DNA from: Campylobacteraceae bacterium
GTDB taxonomy: Bacteria > Campylobacterota > Campylobacteria > Campylobacterales > Sulfurovaceae
Direction of reading: 5' to 3'
NCBI GenBank assembly: GCA_027063105.1
Contig: JAMOSL010000028.1
Location: 1-64,000 of the forward strand
Length of the DNA stretch: 64,000 bases
The notes beneath the pieces were generated by a model, which saw only the letters and a list, made by a program, of their open reading frames with translations, had not been told where the DNA came from and searched no databases. Shown here piece after piece: positions 63,609 to 64,000 of this stretch. Every line of letters begins with the position of its first letter. Position 1 is the first letter of the stretch. A program made the translations under genes and the position numbers.

Positions 63609-64000
63609 TGGCAAGTAGAAGAGATTTATTTAACTCTTTTACAAAACCTTTACGACAAAATCAAGAGGAGGATATTCCCCTCTTGATTAGACCACCTTAT
63701 GGAAAAGATGAATCTATTTTTCAGAGTGAGTGTCCAAGTTGTGAAAGTAAAGCTTGTGTTGCTTCTTGTGATGAGAAGATTATCTTTATTAGTGATGATG
63801 GTACACCAACATTAGATTTTTCTAAAAATGGTTGTACTTTTTGTGATGAGTGTGCTAATGTTTGTGAGAAAGATATTTTATCTTTGAAAAATATAGATAC
63901 TTCTGAAAAATTAAATGCAATGTTTAAAATATCATTAGAGGGTTGTGTAGCTCATCACGGAGTTATCTGTTATTCTTGTAAGGAACCTTGTATTGATGAT
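63608..64000 (+). CDS. napF: Ferredoxin-type protein NapF, incomplete at the right edge
   Basis: 131 residues visible, no stop. Start GTG overlaps the napB stop (TAGTG). Opens MASRRDLFNSFTKPL, the typical NapF start. Cysteine sets: CPSCESKACVASC, CTFCDECANVC and the beginning of a third, CYSCKEPC. NapF is a cytoplasmic helper thought to assist NapA maturation. In Campylobacterota napL and napD usually follow; they lie beyond the window. Confidence 0.9.
   Translation, partial: MASRRDLFNSFTKPLRQNQEEDIPLLIRPPYGKDESIFQSECPSCESKACVASCDEKIIFISDDGTPTLDFSKNGCTFCDECANVCEKDILSLKNIDTSEKLNAMFKISLEGCVAHHGVICYSCKEPCIDD

Overview
The window is AT-rich, densely packed DNA from a member of the Campylobacterota (Epsilonproteobacteria), most likely a free-living, respiring, sulfur-oxidising type of the Sulfurimonas/Sulfurovum kind. 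Supporting signs are a complex I operon in which NuoE and NuoF are replaced by non-standard proteins and NuoG is doubled, a napA-G-H-B-F nitrate reductase operon without napC, the nth / peb4 / fba neighbourhood known from Campylobacter, ThyX instead of ThyA, and a sulfide:quinone oxidoreductase-like flavoprotein. The genus is an inference. No rRNA, tRNA or CRISPR array was seen.

Layout. 1-2995: end of an Rpn/PD-(D/E)XK-type gene, an unusual DEDDh exonuclease-ATPase fusion, and 560 bp of non-coding DNA. 2996-20415: a 15-gene nuo operon on the minus strand, A-B-C-D-(E-like)-(F-like)-G1-G2-H-I-J-K-L-M-N. 20606-27988: dnaG, a WecA/MraY-type sugar-phosphate transferase, an MFS carrier, an RDD protein, a beta-barrel outer membrane protein with a near-perfect promoter, thyX and der. 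28011-31052: the str operon (rpsL, rpsG, fusA). 31108-43823: a surface-polysaccharide locus with glycosyltransferases, polymerase, flippase, GDP-fucose synthase, LicD, a nucleotidyltransferase-PLP enzyme fusion, an acetyltransferase and an MBOAT/SGNH pair on the opposite strand. 43820-47991: a PLP enzyme, fba, two SurA/PEB4-like chaperones and nth. 48096-51514: dbpA, miaA, a degenerate peptide deformylase-like membrane protein and a 55-aa gene. 51591-57868: the SQR-like flavoprotein, an oligopeptide-binding protein, a truncated haemoglobin, a lipoprotein phosphoesterase and an XpaC-like membrane protein. 57906-64000: a 42-aa gene diverging from the nap operon.

How it fits together. Complex I, SQR and NapGH all feed the quinone pool, and NapAB is the terminal nitrate reductase, so the window holds both ends of an anaerobic respiratory chain. 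The nap promoter carries a perfect FNR/CRP-type palindrome. The surface locus would build a fucose-containing glycan decorated with acyl groups and possibly an amino-alcohol phosphate.

Most interesting points: the exonuclease-ATPase fusion beside an Rpn nuclease; the rebuilt electron-input arm of complex I; a NapB with an extra N-terminal haem domain; a deformylase-like protein that has lost all metal ligands; miaA without any canonical start codon; a fused cytidylyltransferase/PLP enzyme next to LicD; a scar made of shortened copies of two nearby genes; and three previously uncalled small genes.
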